A model generated the notes under the pieces. It ran no database searches. It saw nothing but the letters and a program-made list of their open reading frames with translations, and was not told the DNA's origin. DNA of 64,000 bases from UBA1930 sp943368475 (GTDB lineage: Bacteria; Bacteroidota; Bacteroidia; Chitinophagales; Chitinophagaceae), in contig CALRLF020000013.1 of assembly GCA_943368475.1 (NCBI GenBank), forward strand, positions 8,407-72,406. The letters are read 5' to 3'. Positions 1-9,144 of this stretch are shown here, one piece after another; positions within the stretch are counted from its first letter, which is position 1; the number at the start of each line of letters is the position of its first letter. Both the position numbers and the translations under genes were made by a program.

Positions 1-96
1 ATACCAGCTTTAGTAAATAAATTTAGCTGCAATTACGTTGTTGTAAATCCTGCTAAACGGCAGGGCACTCTTCGGCAACATAACTTTACTGAATAT

Positions 97-1395
97 TTAT
101 TTTAAAGTAAATAAATGCTTAGGTATAAACTCTAAAATTTTAACTGGCTGCATATTAATGTTCACAATTTTTTCTCCATCGCCTTGTGCATTCATTTGCA
201 CAAATACTTGTAGTTGCTTAGTTTGCTTCCACAATTCTGTGTCATAGCTGGGTTCCCATGCACCAAGGTTTTCTTTCAACAGATCTACAGCTTTCCACTT
301 TTTTAAGTTACGATCCGTATTCCTATAAATGGTTACAGCATTTGCTCTTTCTTCATCTCTACAAATCAAAAAAACTTTTTTATTATTTACCAAAACCTGT
401 GGTCGGGAAATTGGGATTCTTTTTGTGCCCACCCCACTCAATGAAAATGTGCCAATACGATTAGAAACTTGTTTTACATACCACTGATTTTGCTTTTGAT
501 AAATCAAGTGATATTCAGGCTTCTTTGTTTTAGCAGAAGTAAAATATGTAGCAATATAGGGTTCACCTTTTTCATTCACATACATCGATGTTTGATTTAT
601 CAATTCACTTTTTTGAGGAATGCTGCACACAATTTCTGCATTCGAAATATTTATTGGCAAACTATAATTTTCGTTGGTAGATTTTTTCCAGGTAATTCCA
701 CCATCAAAACTCACTGCATAATTCATATCATGGTTGCTGCTAACATCACTACTTTCTCTCCAAACCCAACTAATATGTATGGCATCTTTATCGTCTACAA
801 ATGCCTGCCAGTAAGCATTTCGTTTGCCTTCTCCATCTATTAAATTGTGTTGTAATTGCACCCACTTTGCTTCTTTTAAAATATACCTATTCATCACTAA
901 ATTTCCTTTACCTGATGCTCCATCTCTATACAAAAACAACAAATCGCCATTGCTGAATTTATAAAATTCAGGATAGGTAACACTCTTTTCATGTAAAGTA
1001 GTCATGCTTTCATTGTCTATTAATTCTAATGACAATGGACTTAAACTTTTGCTATAAAACAATTTATTGCCATGATGATTCCATGAAATATGTAAATAGC
1101 CATCTCCATCAACCATAATGCTTATGCTATTATGGGCATCTTTAATATTTCCTTTCTTTGAAGTAACTTTTATCTCCCAACTATCAGTTCCTAACTTTCT
1201 TTTGGCTAATACTACTGCTCCTGTAGAATCATAATAAGCAGCAAACTGGTAACCCTTATAACTCACTACGCTATTTTTTCTAAATACAACGGTATTAATA
1301 GATGTTGAAGCCCAACCATTACCAATTGTTGATTGATGTTGACTAAAGCCAGCAAACACAAAACACCAAAAAAATAGTGCAATAAAATATTTCAA
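97..1395 (-). CDS. Secreted BNR-4 repeat beta-propeller protein, probable polysaccharide lyase or glycosidase
   Basis: The 432-residue protein has a signal peptide (about residues 1-18) and then a propeller-like repeat fold of the BNR_4 type. Visible landmarks are the DAHNSISI segment at 87-94, HISWNHHG at 102-109, FLYRDG at 154-159, HISWVWRES at 207-215 and an Asp-box SFDGGITW at 229-236. This family includes ulvan and rhamnose-glucuronate lyases (PL24/25/42 types) and the GH145 alpha-L-rhamnosidase, which use a conserved histidine; His88 and His107/108 are the candidates here. It lies 3 bases downstream of the GH105 gene on the same strand, so the two are probably co-transcribed and act on uronic-acid/rhamnose oligosaccharides. 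The family call is fairly safe; whether it is a lyase, a hydrolase or only a binding protein cannot be told from the sequence. Confidence 0.75.
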   Translation of the reverse strand: MKYFIALFFWCFVFAGFSQHQSTIGNGWASTSINTVVFRKNSVVSYKGYQFAAYYDSTGAVVLAKRKLGTDSWEIKVTSKKGNIKDAHNSISIMVDGDGYLHISWNHHGNKLFYSKSLSPLSLELIDNESMTTLHEKSVTYPEFYKFSNGDLLFLYRDGASGKGNLVMNRYILKEAKWVQLQHNLIDGEGKRNAYWQAFVDDKDAIHISWVWRESSDVSSNHDMNYAVSFDGGITWKKSTNENYSLPINISNAEIVCSIPQKSELINQTSMYVNEKGEPYIATYFTSAKTKKPEYHLIYQKQNQWYVKQVSNRIGTFSLSGVGTKRIPISRPQVLVNNKKVFLICRDEERANAVTIYRNTDRNLKKWKAVDLLKENLGAWEPSYDTELWKQTKQLQVFVQMNAQGDGEKIVNINMQPVKILEFIPKHLFTLK

Positions 1396-1398
1396 GAA

Positions 1399-2508
1399 TT
1401 ACTTTTTTAGATGCTTGTACAATTCAGTTCCTGCTAATAAAAATGCACCCACACCATAAATTTCAGTGCTTTCGTAACTCACTTTATCTGGCGATGCTCC
1501 AATAGGCTGCACATAGCCCAACATACCATTTTCATGTATAGAACTCAGCATTGCATGCCATGCTTTTTCAACAACTGGCCAATAGGTTTTCTTATCTAAT
1601 AATTTATTGTTAATACCCCATAAAATAGCATAGGTATAAAAGCCGGTACCACTTGTTTCTTTAATATTGTAGTTATCAGGATCAAGTAACGACGCATGCC
1701 ATGTTCCATCTTTTTGTTGCAAAGAAGCTATCTTAGCACTCATATCTTTAAACAAATTTTCCCATCTTTTTCTATCTGTATAATTTTTAGGCGTACTCTC
1801 TAAAACCCTTGCCAATCCTGCTAAAACCCAGCCATTACCCCTGCTCCAAAAAACTTTCTCACCATTTTTTTCTTTCTTATTCAAATAGCTTCCATCTCTG
1901 CTGTACAAGTGTGCAGCACTATCATACAAATAGTCAGTTGTCTTCCACCAAAGCTTTGCAGTAATATCTAAATATTTTTTGTTCCCTGTTGCTTTGTATA
2001 AATAGCTCAATGCTGGTGGCCCCATAAACAATGCATCGCACCATGCCCATTCTCTATTTTCAATTTTATTTTTCCAATCCAAACTCTCACTATGTGGATT
2101 TGCATATATACTATCTGCTAATTGTATAAAACTGCTCACCATTTTTTCGTCTTTATACTTCATGTATAATAAAGAAAAAGTTTGAGCCACACAATAATCA
2201 TCTGCATGAAATCTTCTTCGCCCAGTTTGCCAATTTAATAGCTCACATTTTTTGTACAAAGTTTGCTCATACAAATCATTTTTACTAACTGTACTTAATG
2301 CCTGTAAGCCAGTAAAACCAGCAGCATTTGTCCAATCGTTCCACCTGTATTTACTTCCACTATCCTGCCAACGTTTTAATTGCCAATTGGCTACCCGTTC
2401 CATTTGTGCCAACACTGATTTTTTATTGAATACAGTATCTCCAGCAAATGCATTAAACAGTAGAGCTAAGAACAGTGTTGTAAAAAAAACTTTCCTTTTC
2501 ATAATCAT
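1399..2508 (-). CDS. GH105 unsaturated rhamnogalacturonyl/glucuronyl hydrolase
   Basis: This is a 369-residue member of the YteR/YesR family, which removes the 4,5-unsaturated uronic acid left at the non-reducing end after lyase cleavage of rhamnogalacturonan. The (alpha/alpha)6-barrel motifs are present: WNDWTNAAGF at 56-65, HADDYCVAQT at 101-110, EWAWCDALFMGPPAL at 153-167 with the likely catalytic Asp158, and WSRGNGWVLAGLA at 221-233. Length matches the family. An N-terminal signal peptide (about residues 3-22) places it in the periplasm, unlike the cytosolic Bacillus enzymes. The start could also be the Met codon two residues later (2502). It precedes the BNR-4 gene and is divergent from the PL11 lyase, whose products it would process. 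The 536-base gap upstream holds no GH105-facing copy of the locus regulatory box. Confidence 0.9.
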   Translation of the reverse strand: MIMKRKVFFTTLFLALLFNAFAGDTVFNKKSVLAQMERVANWQLKRWQDSGSKYRWNDWTNAAGFTGLQALSTVSKNDLYEQTLYKKCELLNWQTGRRRFHADDYCVAQTFSLLYMKYKDEKMVSSFIQLADSIYANPHSESLDWKNKIENREWAWCDALFMGPPALSYLYKATGNKKYLDITAKLWWKTTDYLYDSAAHLYSRDGSYLNKKEKNGEKVFWSRGNGWVLAGLARVLESTPKNYTDRKRWENLFKDMSAKIASLQQKDGTWHASLLDPDNYNIKETSGTGFYTYAILWGINNKLLDKKTYWPVVEKAWHAMLSSIHENGMLGYVQPIGASPDKVSYESTEIYGVGAFLLAGTELYKHLKK

Positions 2509-2549
2509 GTATTTTTTATGGCTATCAACTTAACAACAAAATTAAACTA

Positions 2550-2635
2550 CAGTTACCGCTTTTCGTTACAAGTCCTCGTCTACACCTATCGTTGTAGTCT
2601 GTGGGCTTTTCACTGCAATCGGTCAGCCCTTGGGC
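2550..2635 (+). repeat. Dispersed intergenic repeat, copy 1
   Basis: The block starts with CAGTTACCGCTTT (from 2550) and ends with CTGCAATCGGT-C-AGCCCTTGGGC (2613-2635). The same two blocks, in the same order and orientation, occur at 13461-13530, with one mismatch in the 23-base end block. Between them lies a short inverted repeat (CTACA...TGTAG). Neither copy overlaps a convincing gene. It resembles a REP-like extragenic element; no function is known to me. Confidence 0.6.
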
Positions 2636-2884
2636 TAAATAATGTTTATCAACTTTTATATAATAACAGAGTTTATAGATTTCGTTTCTGTAGTTTAATC
2701 ACTTGTACTGAAATAAGTACCAATTAAATTTTCGAATGCTAACATAAATAATTTTAAACTAAGTAGAGTTGTAAATTATTCATTCAAAAAAAGAAATTAA
2801 AATTCGTTTCGTCCTAAACAAATTTTAGTTAATGCAATTTTACAATTCACTTATTCTTGCAGAAGTCTTATTGGCTTTGCATTT

Positions 2885-2901
2885 CAGGATGGAACAGGAC
2901 T
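2885..2901 (+). promoter_or_regulatory. Direct-repeat regulatory box upstream of PL11
   Basis: CAGGATG-gaa-CAGGACT: two heptamers exactly 10 bases apart, reading toward the PL11 gene 143 bases downstream. It is one of seven boxes with this layout in the window, all oriented toward a pectin/rhamnose gene. The second half-site is one of the weaker ones (ACT instead of ATA). Confidence 0.6.
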
Positions 2902-3044
2902 GACAATTGGAACCTCAACGTAATTTGCAATTTTATAAAATATAATCGATTGCTGTATTTTATGCAATTGCCGTTTGCCTATTGATATCTTATAGCTACA
3001 ATGGCATTGTAAAAGCTACTAATTATTGTTAAACATTCGTTGGT

Positions 3045-6000
3045 ATGAAAAAAAGTTTCTCTTCTAAATTACTGTTGTATAATAACAGTTTTACACTAAG
3101 GGCACTTTGCATAAGTGTATTATTCAGTATTTTCTTTCTAAACTCAAAAGCCCAGCAATGGAGTGTTTTAGGCAATGAAAGTCAAATTTCTAGTGCTGCT
3201 GCATCTTATACTACAATTGCTGTTTTAGAAGATACTGCATTTGCATGCTTTAGAGAGGGTACAGTTACAAAAGTAAAAAAGAAGAATCCTGTTTCTGGAA
3301 ACTGGAATCAAGTAGGTCCAGATATTGGTACAAATACTTTATATGGGAGGGTGTATTTTGATAAACAAAACAATTTAATTGTTGCTTATTTAGATGGTGC
3401 TAGTAGCAATAAACTTGCATTACAAATGTATAATCCTGCAACAGGTTTATGGGAGCCATTTAACAACGACCCCAACAATTTATATATTTCTACAGCTTCA
3501 GTAAATAATGGTGTATCACAATACAGTTCAACACCAAGATTTTCGTTGGTATTTGACTCTAACAATGTTCCCTATATTGCATTTGGAGAAGGAACCAACC
3601 TTACACCATTCGTTAAAAAATTCGATGGCACTTCATGGGTCACAGTGGGCACTGGTGCTGTAGATGCATCAGCAAAAGCAGTGGCAGTAAGCCTTGTAAT
3701 TGATGAGTCAGATGTGCCATGGCTGACATTTGTAAGTTTATCTACTGCTACATCATCTACAGGAACCCTTGCTTTGTACAAACTAAACAATACCAACTGG
3801 ACTTCTATTACAACTTCAGTAACGAATGCCATTCGTCACACCAATATGGTACTAAACTCAAGTAATAATTTTACAATAGCATATTTTAATACGGGTAATT
3901 TAAACAGAGCAACCACAATTACCTATAATAAAACAACGAATATTTGGGGTAGTACTTCTGTGCTTTCTTCAAGAGACGCACCCAATCTAAGTTTGATAAA
4001 AGATATTTCAGGAAACTTATATTGTTCGTTTATAGATTATATGTCTAGCACTGCACGTTTTGTTGCAAAAGTTTTTAAACAAGCAGCAGACTCAACAGCT
4101 TGGGTAGAATTAAAAGACCCACTTTATACAACAGGTGGCATTGATGAGCCAATAGGAAATTTGTCAATAGCAACAGGAAGTGACACTTCTAGTGCATATC
4201 TCATTTATACAAAAACAAATTCGAATAGTTTAAATACACCAGTTGTAAGAAAATATTTACCTCCTGCACCACCCGCTACTTTATCAACCAATACGATTAC
4301 CAATTTTACCACTACAACAGCGATAGCTGGAGGGAATATTACTGCCGATGGTGGTTCAACCATTACTGAACGTGGTGTAGTTTATGGAGCAACAGTTAAT
4401 CCAACAATTGCAAACACAAAAATTATAGAAGGCGGAACTGGTATTGGCAATTTTTCTGTTACAATTACAGGTTTGCAACCAGCAACTTTTTACAATGTAA
4501 GAGCCTATGCAAAAAGTGGAACCAATACAATTACCTATGGAAATAATGTAAGGGTAAACACTTTGATTACGCCAGATGCAGTGGTTACTGCTCCTAAACA
4601 AATGGAGTACTTGAATAGAGGTGTTGTAGCAGTACGTTCTTCATCAACTAAAGTATATTTAAGTTGGCGTTTATTGGGAACAGATTCTACCAACACCACG
4701 TTTAATGTTTATCGTAATGGAACATTGTTAAACAGCAGTCCAATTAGTACTTCAACCAACTATGAAGATGTAATAGCTACCAATAGTAGCTATGTTGTAA
4801 AAGCAGTGGTTAATGGAGTTGAAGTTGATGCATCTTCACCAACCAATGTTTGGGCAAACAATCAATTGTCTATCCCACTACAAATACCTCCAGGGGGTAT
4901 TACACCAGATGGACAAACCTATGATTATCATGCAAATGATTGCAGTGTTGGTGATGTAGATGGCGATGGGGAATATGAAATATTTGTAAAATGGACACCC
5001 TCTGTAAAAACAGATAATTTAGACGGTTATACAGGTTTACAATTAATTGATTGTTATAAACTGAATGGTACAAAATTGTGGCAAATAAACTTAGGAAAAA
5101 ATATTAGAGCTGGCGACCATTATACCCAATTTTTAGTATATGACTTTGATGGTGATGGTAAGGCTGAAATGATTTGCAAAACAGCTGATGGAACCAAAGA
5201 TGGTAGAGGTGTTTATATTGGAGACTCTGTTGTAGATTATCGTTCTACCAGTGGGTGGGTTCACAATGGACCAGAGTTTTTAACTGTATTCAATGGACTT
5301 ACAGGAGCAGCAATGGCATCTGTAAACTATCAGCCTGCAAGAGGTGCTGTTACTGATTGGGGAGATGGTTATGGAAACAGATGTGACCGTTTTGTTTCGG
5401 CTGTTGCCTACTTAGATGGTATTCGCCCAAGTGCAATTATAGGCAGAGGTTATTATAACAAACTTGTAAGAGCTGCATACGATTGGAGAGGTGGACAACT
5501 TACTTTACGTTGGATATTTAATAGCAAAGCAACTGGTAACGATGCCTACTCTAGTCAGGGTAATCATCAAATGACTATTGGTGATGCAGATGGTGATGGT
5601 AAAGATGAAATTTTTAATGGATCAAGTGCTATTAATGATAATGGACAACGTTTTTGGAGTAGTGGCAATGGTCATGGCGACGCATTGCACATGACAGATA
5701 TGGATCCTGAAATACCAGGACAAGAAATGTGGCAATGCTTAGAATCTCCAACTGAGTACGCTCCTCTTGGACTACGTTTTAACAATGCAAAAACTGGTGC
5801 AACTTTATGGGGTGTACCAACCAGTGGAGATGTTGGACGTGCCATGGCTGCTGACATAGATTCTACCCACAAAGGATATGAAGTGTGGGGTTCATCGGGT
5901 AATTTATATACTTGCAAAGGCGTTCAAATAAGTACCAATAAACCAACTTACAATTTTGGTATTTGGTGGGATGGTGATTTGGCACGTGAATTATTAGATG

Positions 6001-6905
6001 GCCATGTAATTGACAAATGGAATCCTAATACACAATCATCGAGCAGGTTATTTACCATTTATAATGCTGCACCAGTTACACATAATAATAGTACAAAGAA
6101 GAACCCATGTTTAATGGCCGATTTAATTGGCGACTGGAGAGAAGAAGTGATATTACGCAGATATGACAATACAGCTCTTATACTTTTTACAACTACAAGC
6201 CCAACCAATCATCGCATTCATACTTTAATGCATGATGCCCAATATAGAACTGCAATTGCTTGGCAAAATTCTGGATATAACCAACCACCTTATCCTAGTT
6301 TTTATTTGGGCTATAATATGATCACTCCTCCAAAGCCCAATATCTATATACCTTCTACTGCTTTACCTGTTCAATTATTGTCTTTTAATGCAACACCAAA
6401 AAACAAAACAGTTGTTTTAAATTGGCAAACAACCAATGAAATAAATAACAAACATTTTGTTGTAGAACATTCTATCAATGGTAGAAATTTTGAACCCTTG
6501 ACGATTGTAAACAGTACTGGATTAGCTGGTTTTTTGAACAACTATACAGCAACTGACTATACTCCTGTTACAGGAATTAACTACTATCGTTTAAAGCAAG
6601 TTGATATGGATGGCAAGTTCGTTTATTCCGAAATTAAGTCGGTTAAATTTTCACAAACTAAACAACTGACTATTTATCCTAACCCTGCTTCTACACAAAT
6701 TAAATTAGAAATAGACAGCGATGCAACAAACTTGAAATTAAACATCAACACAATAGATGGAAAATTAATTTATCAAGGCAAGGGTTCTTTAGCATTGTTG
6801 AATACAGATGTAAATAAGCTATTTGTTAAACTATCTTCTGGTATATACAATGTTACATTAGTAGAAGGAAACTCAAGCTATAATACTAAACTGGTAAAAC
6901 AGTAA
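3045..6905 (+). CDS. PL11 rhamnogalacturonan lyase, multidomain, secreted by type IX system
   Basis: This 1286-residue protein is the endo-acting enzyme of the locus, cleaving the rhamnosyl-(1,4)-galacturonic acid bond of rhamnogalacturonan I by beta-elimination. Domain order: signal peptide (about 1-36); an extra sialidase/propeller-like region (about 40-405); an FN3-like module (about 410-505); the PL11 catalytic domain (about 512-1100), starting with the YLNRGVVAVR and SWRLLGTD segments and carrying the calcium-binding type motifs GDVDGDGEYE, VYDFDGDGKAEM and GDADGDGKDE; a beta-sandwich linker; and a C-terminal type IX sorting domain (about 1207-1286, LTIYPNPAS). PL11 enzymes usually have about 600 residues, so the N-terminal half is an addition. 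It should be exported through the outer membrane and attached or released at the surface. It stands alone on the plus strand between a regulatory box and a strong terminator. Confidence 0.92.
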   Translation: MKKSFSSKLLLYNNSFTLRALCISVLFSIFFLNSKAQQWSVLGNESQISSAAASYTTIAVLEDTAFACFREGTVTKVKKKNPVSGNWNQVGPDIGTNTLYGRVYFDKQNNLIVAYLDGASSNKLALQMYNPATGLWEPFNNDPNNLYISTASVNNGVSQYSSTPRFSLVFDSNNVPYIAFGEGTNLTPFVKKFDGTSWVTVGTGAVDASAKAVAVSLVIDESDVPWLTFVSLSTATSSTGTLALYKLNNTNWTSITTSVTNAIRHTNMVLNSSNNFTIAYFNTGNLNRATTITYNKTTNIWGSTSVLSSRDAPNLSLIKDISGNLYCSFIDYMSSTARFVAKVFKQAADSTAWVELKDPLYTTGGIDEPIGNLSIATGSDTSSAYLIYTKTNSNSLNTPVVRKYLPPAPPATLSTNTITNFTTTTAIAGGNITADGGSTITERGVVYGATVNPTIANTKIIEGGTGIGNFSVTITGLQPATFYNVRAYAKSGTNTITYGNNVRVNTLITPDAVVTAPKQMEYLNRGVVAVRSSSTKVYLSWRLLGTDSTNTTFNVYRNGTLLNSSPISTSTNYEDVIATNSSYVVKAVVNGVEVDASSPTNVWANNQLSIPLQIPPGGITPDGQTYDYHANDCSVGDVDGDGEYEIFVKWTPSVKTDNLDGYTGLQLIDCYKLNGTKLWQINLGKNIRAGDHYTQFLVYDFDGDGKAEMICKTADGTKDGRGVYIGDSVVDYRSTSGWVHNGPEFLTVFNGLTGAAMASVNYQPARGAVTDWGDGYGNRCDRFVSAVAYLDGIRPSAIIGRGYYNKLVRAAYDWRGGQLTLRWIFNSKATGNDAYSSQGNHQMTIGDADGDGKDEIFNGSSAINDNGQRFWSSGNGHGDALHMTDMDPEIPGQEMWQCLESPTEYAPLGLRFNNAKTGATLWGVPTSGDVGRAMAADIDSTHKGYEVWGSSGNLYTCKGVQISTNKPTYNFGIWWDGDLARELLDGHVIDKWNPNTQSSSRLFTIYNAAPVTHNNSTKKNPCLMADLIGDWREEVILRRYDNTALILFTTTSPTNHRIHTLMHDAQYRTAIAWQNSGYNQPPYPSFYLGYNMITPPKPNIYIPSTALPVQLLSFNATPKNKTVVLNWQTTNEINNKHFVVEHSINGRNFEPLTIVNSTGLAGFLNNYTATDYTPVTGINYYRLKQVDMDGKFVYSEIKSVKFSQTKQLTIYPNPASTQIKLEIDSDATNLKLNINTIDGKLIYQGKGSLALLNTDVNKLFVKLSSGIYNVTLVEGNSSYNTKLVKQ

Positions 6906-6927
6906 TTTAGTATCGCTAAAAAGCAAA

Positions 6928-6960
6928 TAAGAAAGGACACCTAGTAGGTGTCCTTTCTTA
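6928..6960. terminator. Bidirectional terminator hairpin
   Basis: A perfect 15-bp inverted repeat (TAAGAAAGGACACCT / AGGTGTCCTTTCTTA) with a 3-base loop lies 23 bases after the PL11 stop codon, between convergent genes. The T-rich ends on both strands let it serve PL11 and the aldo/keto reductase operon. Confidence 0.85.
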
Positions 6961-7007
6961 TTATATACATATGATTGCTACAATTGGTACTACTAAACTA
7001 AAAACTA

Positions 7008-7994
7008 CTATTGCAAAATATTTTCTATTTGCAGCAACTCTTCAGTGGAGAATTGGATATTATCTAAACACTTAATAGAGTCTAACAATTGTTCTGATTT
7101 GCTTGCTCCTATTAATACTGACGTAACCCGATTATCCTTCAACAGCCAAGACAATGCCATTTGTGCCAATGTTTGTCCACGCTGTTCAGCTAGCACATTC
7201 AGAGCTTTAATCTTAGCCAATTTTTCTTCCGTAATTTGTTCTGGCTTTAAAAAAACACCCTTAGTAGCTCTTGAACCTTCGGGAATTCCATTGATGTATT
7301 TATTGGTTAATAAACCCTGAGCCAATGGAGAGAATGGAATACAACCCACACCAAATTGTTCTACCACATCCAACAATCCACCTTCAACCCAACGTTCGAA
7401 CATAGAGTATTTGGGTTGATGAATTAAACAGGGTGTTCCTAAATCTTTTAATATCTGAAATGCTTTAGCTGCTTCTTCTGCTTTGTAATTAGAAATGCCC
7501 ACATACAAGGCTTTACCCTGACGAACAAATAAATCCAAAGTTGCCATGGTTTCTTCCAAAGGAGTATTTGGATCGGGGCGATGATGATAGAAAATATCTA
7601 CATAATCCAACTTCATTCTTTTCAGGCTTTGATCCATACTGGCAACCAAATTTTTCTTACTACCCCATTCCCCATAAGGACCTTCCCACATAAAGTAACC
7701 AGCTTTGCTTGAGATGATCATTTCATCTCTATAGGCAGCAAAATCTTGGTGCAAGATTCTTCCAAAATTAGTTTCAGCACTGCCTGCTGGTGGACCATAA
7801 TTATTGGCTAAATCAAAGTGAGTGATACCATTATCGAATGCTGTATGTAAAGTTTTCCTGTACACATTTTCATCATCTACATCGCCAAAGTTGTGCCACA
7901 AGCCCAATGATAATGCCGATAATTGTATGCCTGATTTACCACAACGACGATATTGCATATTGCTGTATCTGGTTGAATTTCCTGTATAAGACAT
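7008..7994 (-). CDS. gpr: Aldo/keto reductase, L-glyceraldehyde 3-phosphate reductase (YghZ/Gpr) family
   Basis: The 328 residues follow the E. coli YghZ/Gpr (AKR14) pattern closely: MQYRRCGKSG at 13-22, LSLGLWHNFG at 28-37, FDLANNYGPP at 60-69 and WLLKDNRVTSVLIGAS near the C terminus. The AKR tetrad is visible as Asp61, Tyr66, Lys97 and His138. The family reduces L-glyceraldehyde 3-phosphate and other aldehydes with NADPH in the cytoplasm. No signal peptide is present. It is 5 bases downstream of the GH43-like gene and ends the PL22-GH106-GH43-like unit, so a role in dealing with aldehydes from pectin sugars is plausible. The exact physiological substrate in this organism is inferred only. 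Confidence 0.85.
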   Translation of the reverse strand: MSYTGNSTRYSNMQYRRCGKSGIQLSALSLGLWHNFGDVDDENVYRKTLHTAFDNGITHFDLANNYGPPAGSAETNFGRILHQDFAAYRDEMIISSKAGYFMWEGPYGEWGSKKNLVASMDQSLKRMKLDYVDIFYHHRPDPNTPLEETMATLDLFVRQGKALYVGISNYKAEEAAKAFQILKDLGTPCLIHQPKYSMFERWVEGGLLDVVEQFGVGCIPFSPLAQGLLTNKYINGIPEGSRATKGVFLKPEQITEEKLAKIKALNVLAEQRGQTLAQMALSWLLKDNRVTSVLIGASKSEQLLDSIKCLDNIQFSTEELLQIENILQ

Positions 7995-7999
7995 GAAAA

Positions 8000-8983
8000 T
8001 TATTTTTTTAGTTTTTGCGAAACTAGCATATCTCTTTCACAAGTAATTATACCATTTTCCTCCTGTAATTCTGCTAACTGTATCACACTTCTTTTATCAT
8101 CAAAGCTTCCTTTGGGTGCTGGATTTTGTTTATCGTGACCGGGATGTGTGAAATAATAAATAAAAGCCTTTCCATTATTTACTACCACTTCACAATGCCC
8201 TCCAATAGCCTGATCATCTTTCCCTTTTCCAGCATTTTCCAGGATGCGTTGAGGTTGTTTTTTCCAATTAATTAAATCAACTGAACTGTACACATCCATG
8301 CCTTTCCAAATATCAACTATCATAAAATATTTGTTGTGCCAATAGAAAACTTTTGGTCCTTCTCCCCTGCCAATTGCTTGTTCTTTACCTTTATCTGTCC
8401 AATGATACAAATCGTTACTCACAGCTTTATAAATGGCTTTACCACCTTTTTCGTTATTATAAAACATTACCCAAGAAGTATCAGATAGTTTTATAACAGA
8501 AGCATCAATAATTTTATGTGAAGCCAATTCTAATACTGTTTCAAATTTCCAATTCAGCAAGTCATTACTGGTAAGATGTACAATTTCACGTGGATGATTC
8601 CAATCTTTAAATATGCCTGGAACATAAGTTAAATGCATGTGATAAATGCCGTTGTGTTCTGTAACATCTGGTGCCCAAAAAGTGTATCCTTCATTTGGAC
8701 GATAATTAATGTTAGCGGTGTCTTTATACTTCCAATGTAAACCATCTTTACTTTCGGCAATACCAATTCTTGTTCCATGTACCCAAGCTACAGTGCTATC
8801 TTGAATTGATGCTCTTCTATTGGTATAAAACATCCACCATTTTTTTACTTTTTTGTTGTAGATGATTACAGGGTCAGCAGCTCCATGATAAATGGGGTCA
8901 TCGAATAATGGTTTTGGAGCAGTCACTTGTGCAAATAATTGCATACTAATAAAGAAAAAAAATAGTGTAGTTAATTGTTTCAT
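8000..8983 (-). CDS. Secreted GH43/GH117-like five-bladed beta-propeller glycosidase
   Basis: A 327-residue protein with a signal peptide (about 1-19) and the blade signatures of clan GH-F type propellers: HGAADPVI at 33-40, WWMFYTN at 49-55, WAPDVTEHNGIYHM at 103-116, DASVIKLSDTSWVMFYN at 160-176 and GRGEGPKVFYWHNKYFMIVD at 206-225. Three acidic candidates in the classical order (base, pKa modulator, acid) are Asp37, Asp160 and Glu208. The sequence does not have the standard GH43 TEGP/EAP block, so the subfamily is uncertain; GH43 or GH117-like is the nearest call. It sits between GH106 and the Gpr-like reductase, consistent with removal of arabinose or galactose side groups from rhamnogalacturonan. 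Substrate not determinable. Confidence 0.7.
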   Translation of the reverse strand: MKQLTTLFFFFISMQLFAQVTAPKPLFDDPIYHGAADPVIIYNKKVKKWWMFYTNRRASIQDSTVAWVHGTRIGIAESKDGLHWKYKDTANINYRPNEGYTFWAPDVTEHNGIYHMHLTYVPGIFKDWNHPREIVHLTSNDLLNWKFETVLELASHKIIDASVIKLSDTSWVMFYNNEKGGKAIYKAVSNDLYHWTDKGKEQAIGRGEGPKVFYWHNKYFMIVDIWKGMDVYSSVDLINWKKQPQRILENAGKGKDDQAIGGHCEVVVNNGKAFIYYFTHPGHDKQNPAPKGSFDDKRSVIQLAELQEENGIITCERDMLVSQKLKK

Positions 8984-9144
8984 TTTTTGTTCACTTGTTT
9001 TAGGCTCACTGATTTACACAGGTTTTCCCAGATTCTATTGGTAATAAAATACGCTTCGGTAATAGCTGATTCATATTCATTAGTACAAGTGTGCGACGCC
9101 AATGCAGCCACATTTTTGTTCTACTGTTTGTTACAAAAAATATT

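Larger units (their letters stand above)
2509..3044. other. Divergent intergenic region between GH105 and PL11
   Basis: The 536 bases contain no supportable gene. They hold the dispersed repeat shared with 13461-13530 (2550-2635) and, nearer PL11, the direct-repeat regulatory box at 2885-2901. The rest is AT-rich and has no strong hairpin. A Bacteroidota-like promoter word TAATTTG is seen near 2920 downstream of the box. Promoters for both divergent genes must lie here. Confidence 0.6.

Noticed and set aside
1..96. Partial gene at the left edge
   Set aside because: The 96 bases show no continuing open frame with recognisable sequence. A small CCTGC...GCAGG inverted repeat is present but too weak to call.
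960..990. Single CAGGATA words inside coding sequence (for example near 972, 8248 and 35960)
   Set aside because: They lack a second half-site 10 bases away and lie inside genes, so they were not counted with the seven boxes.
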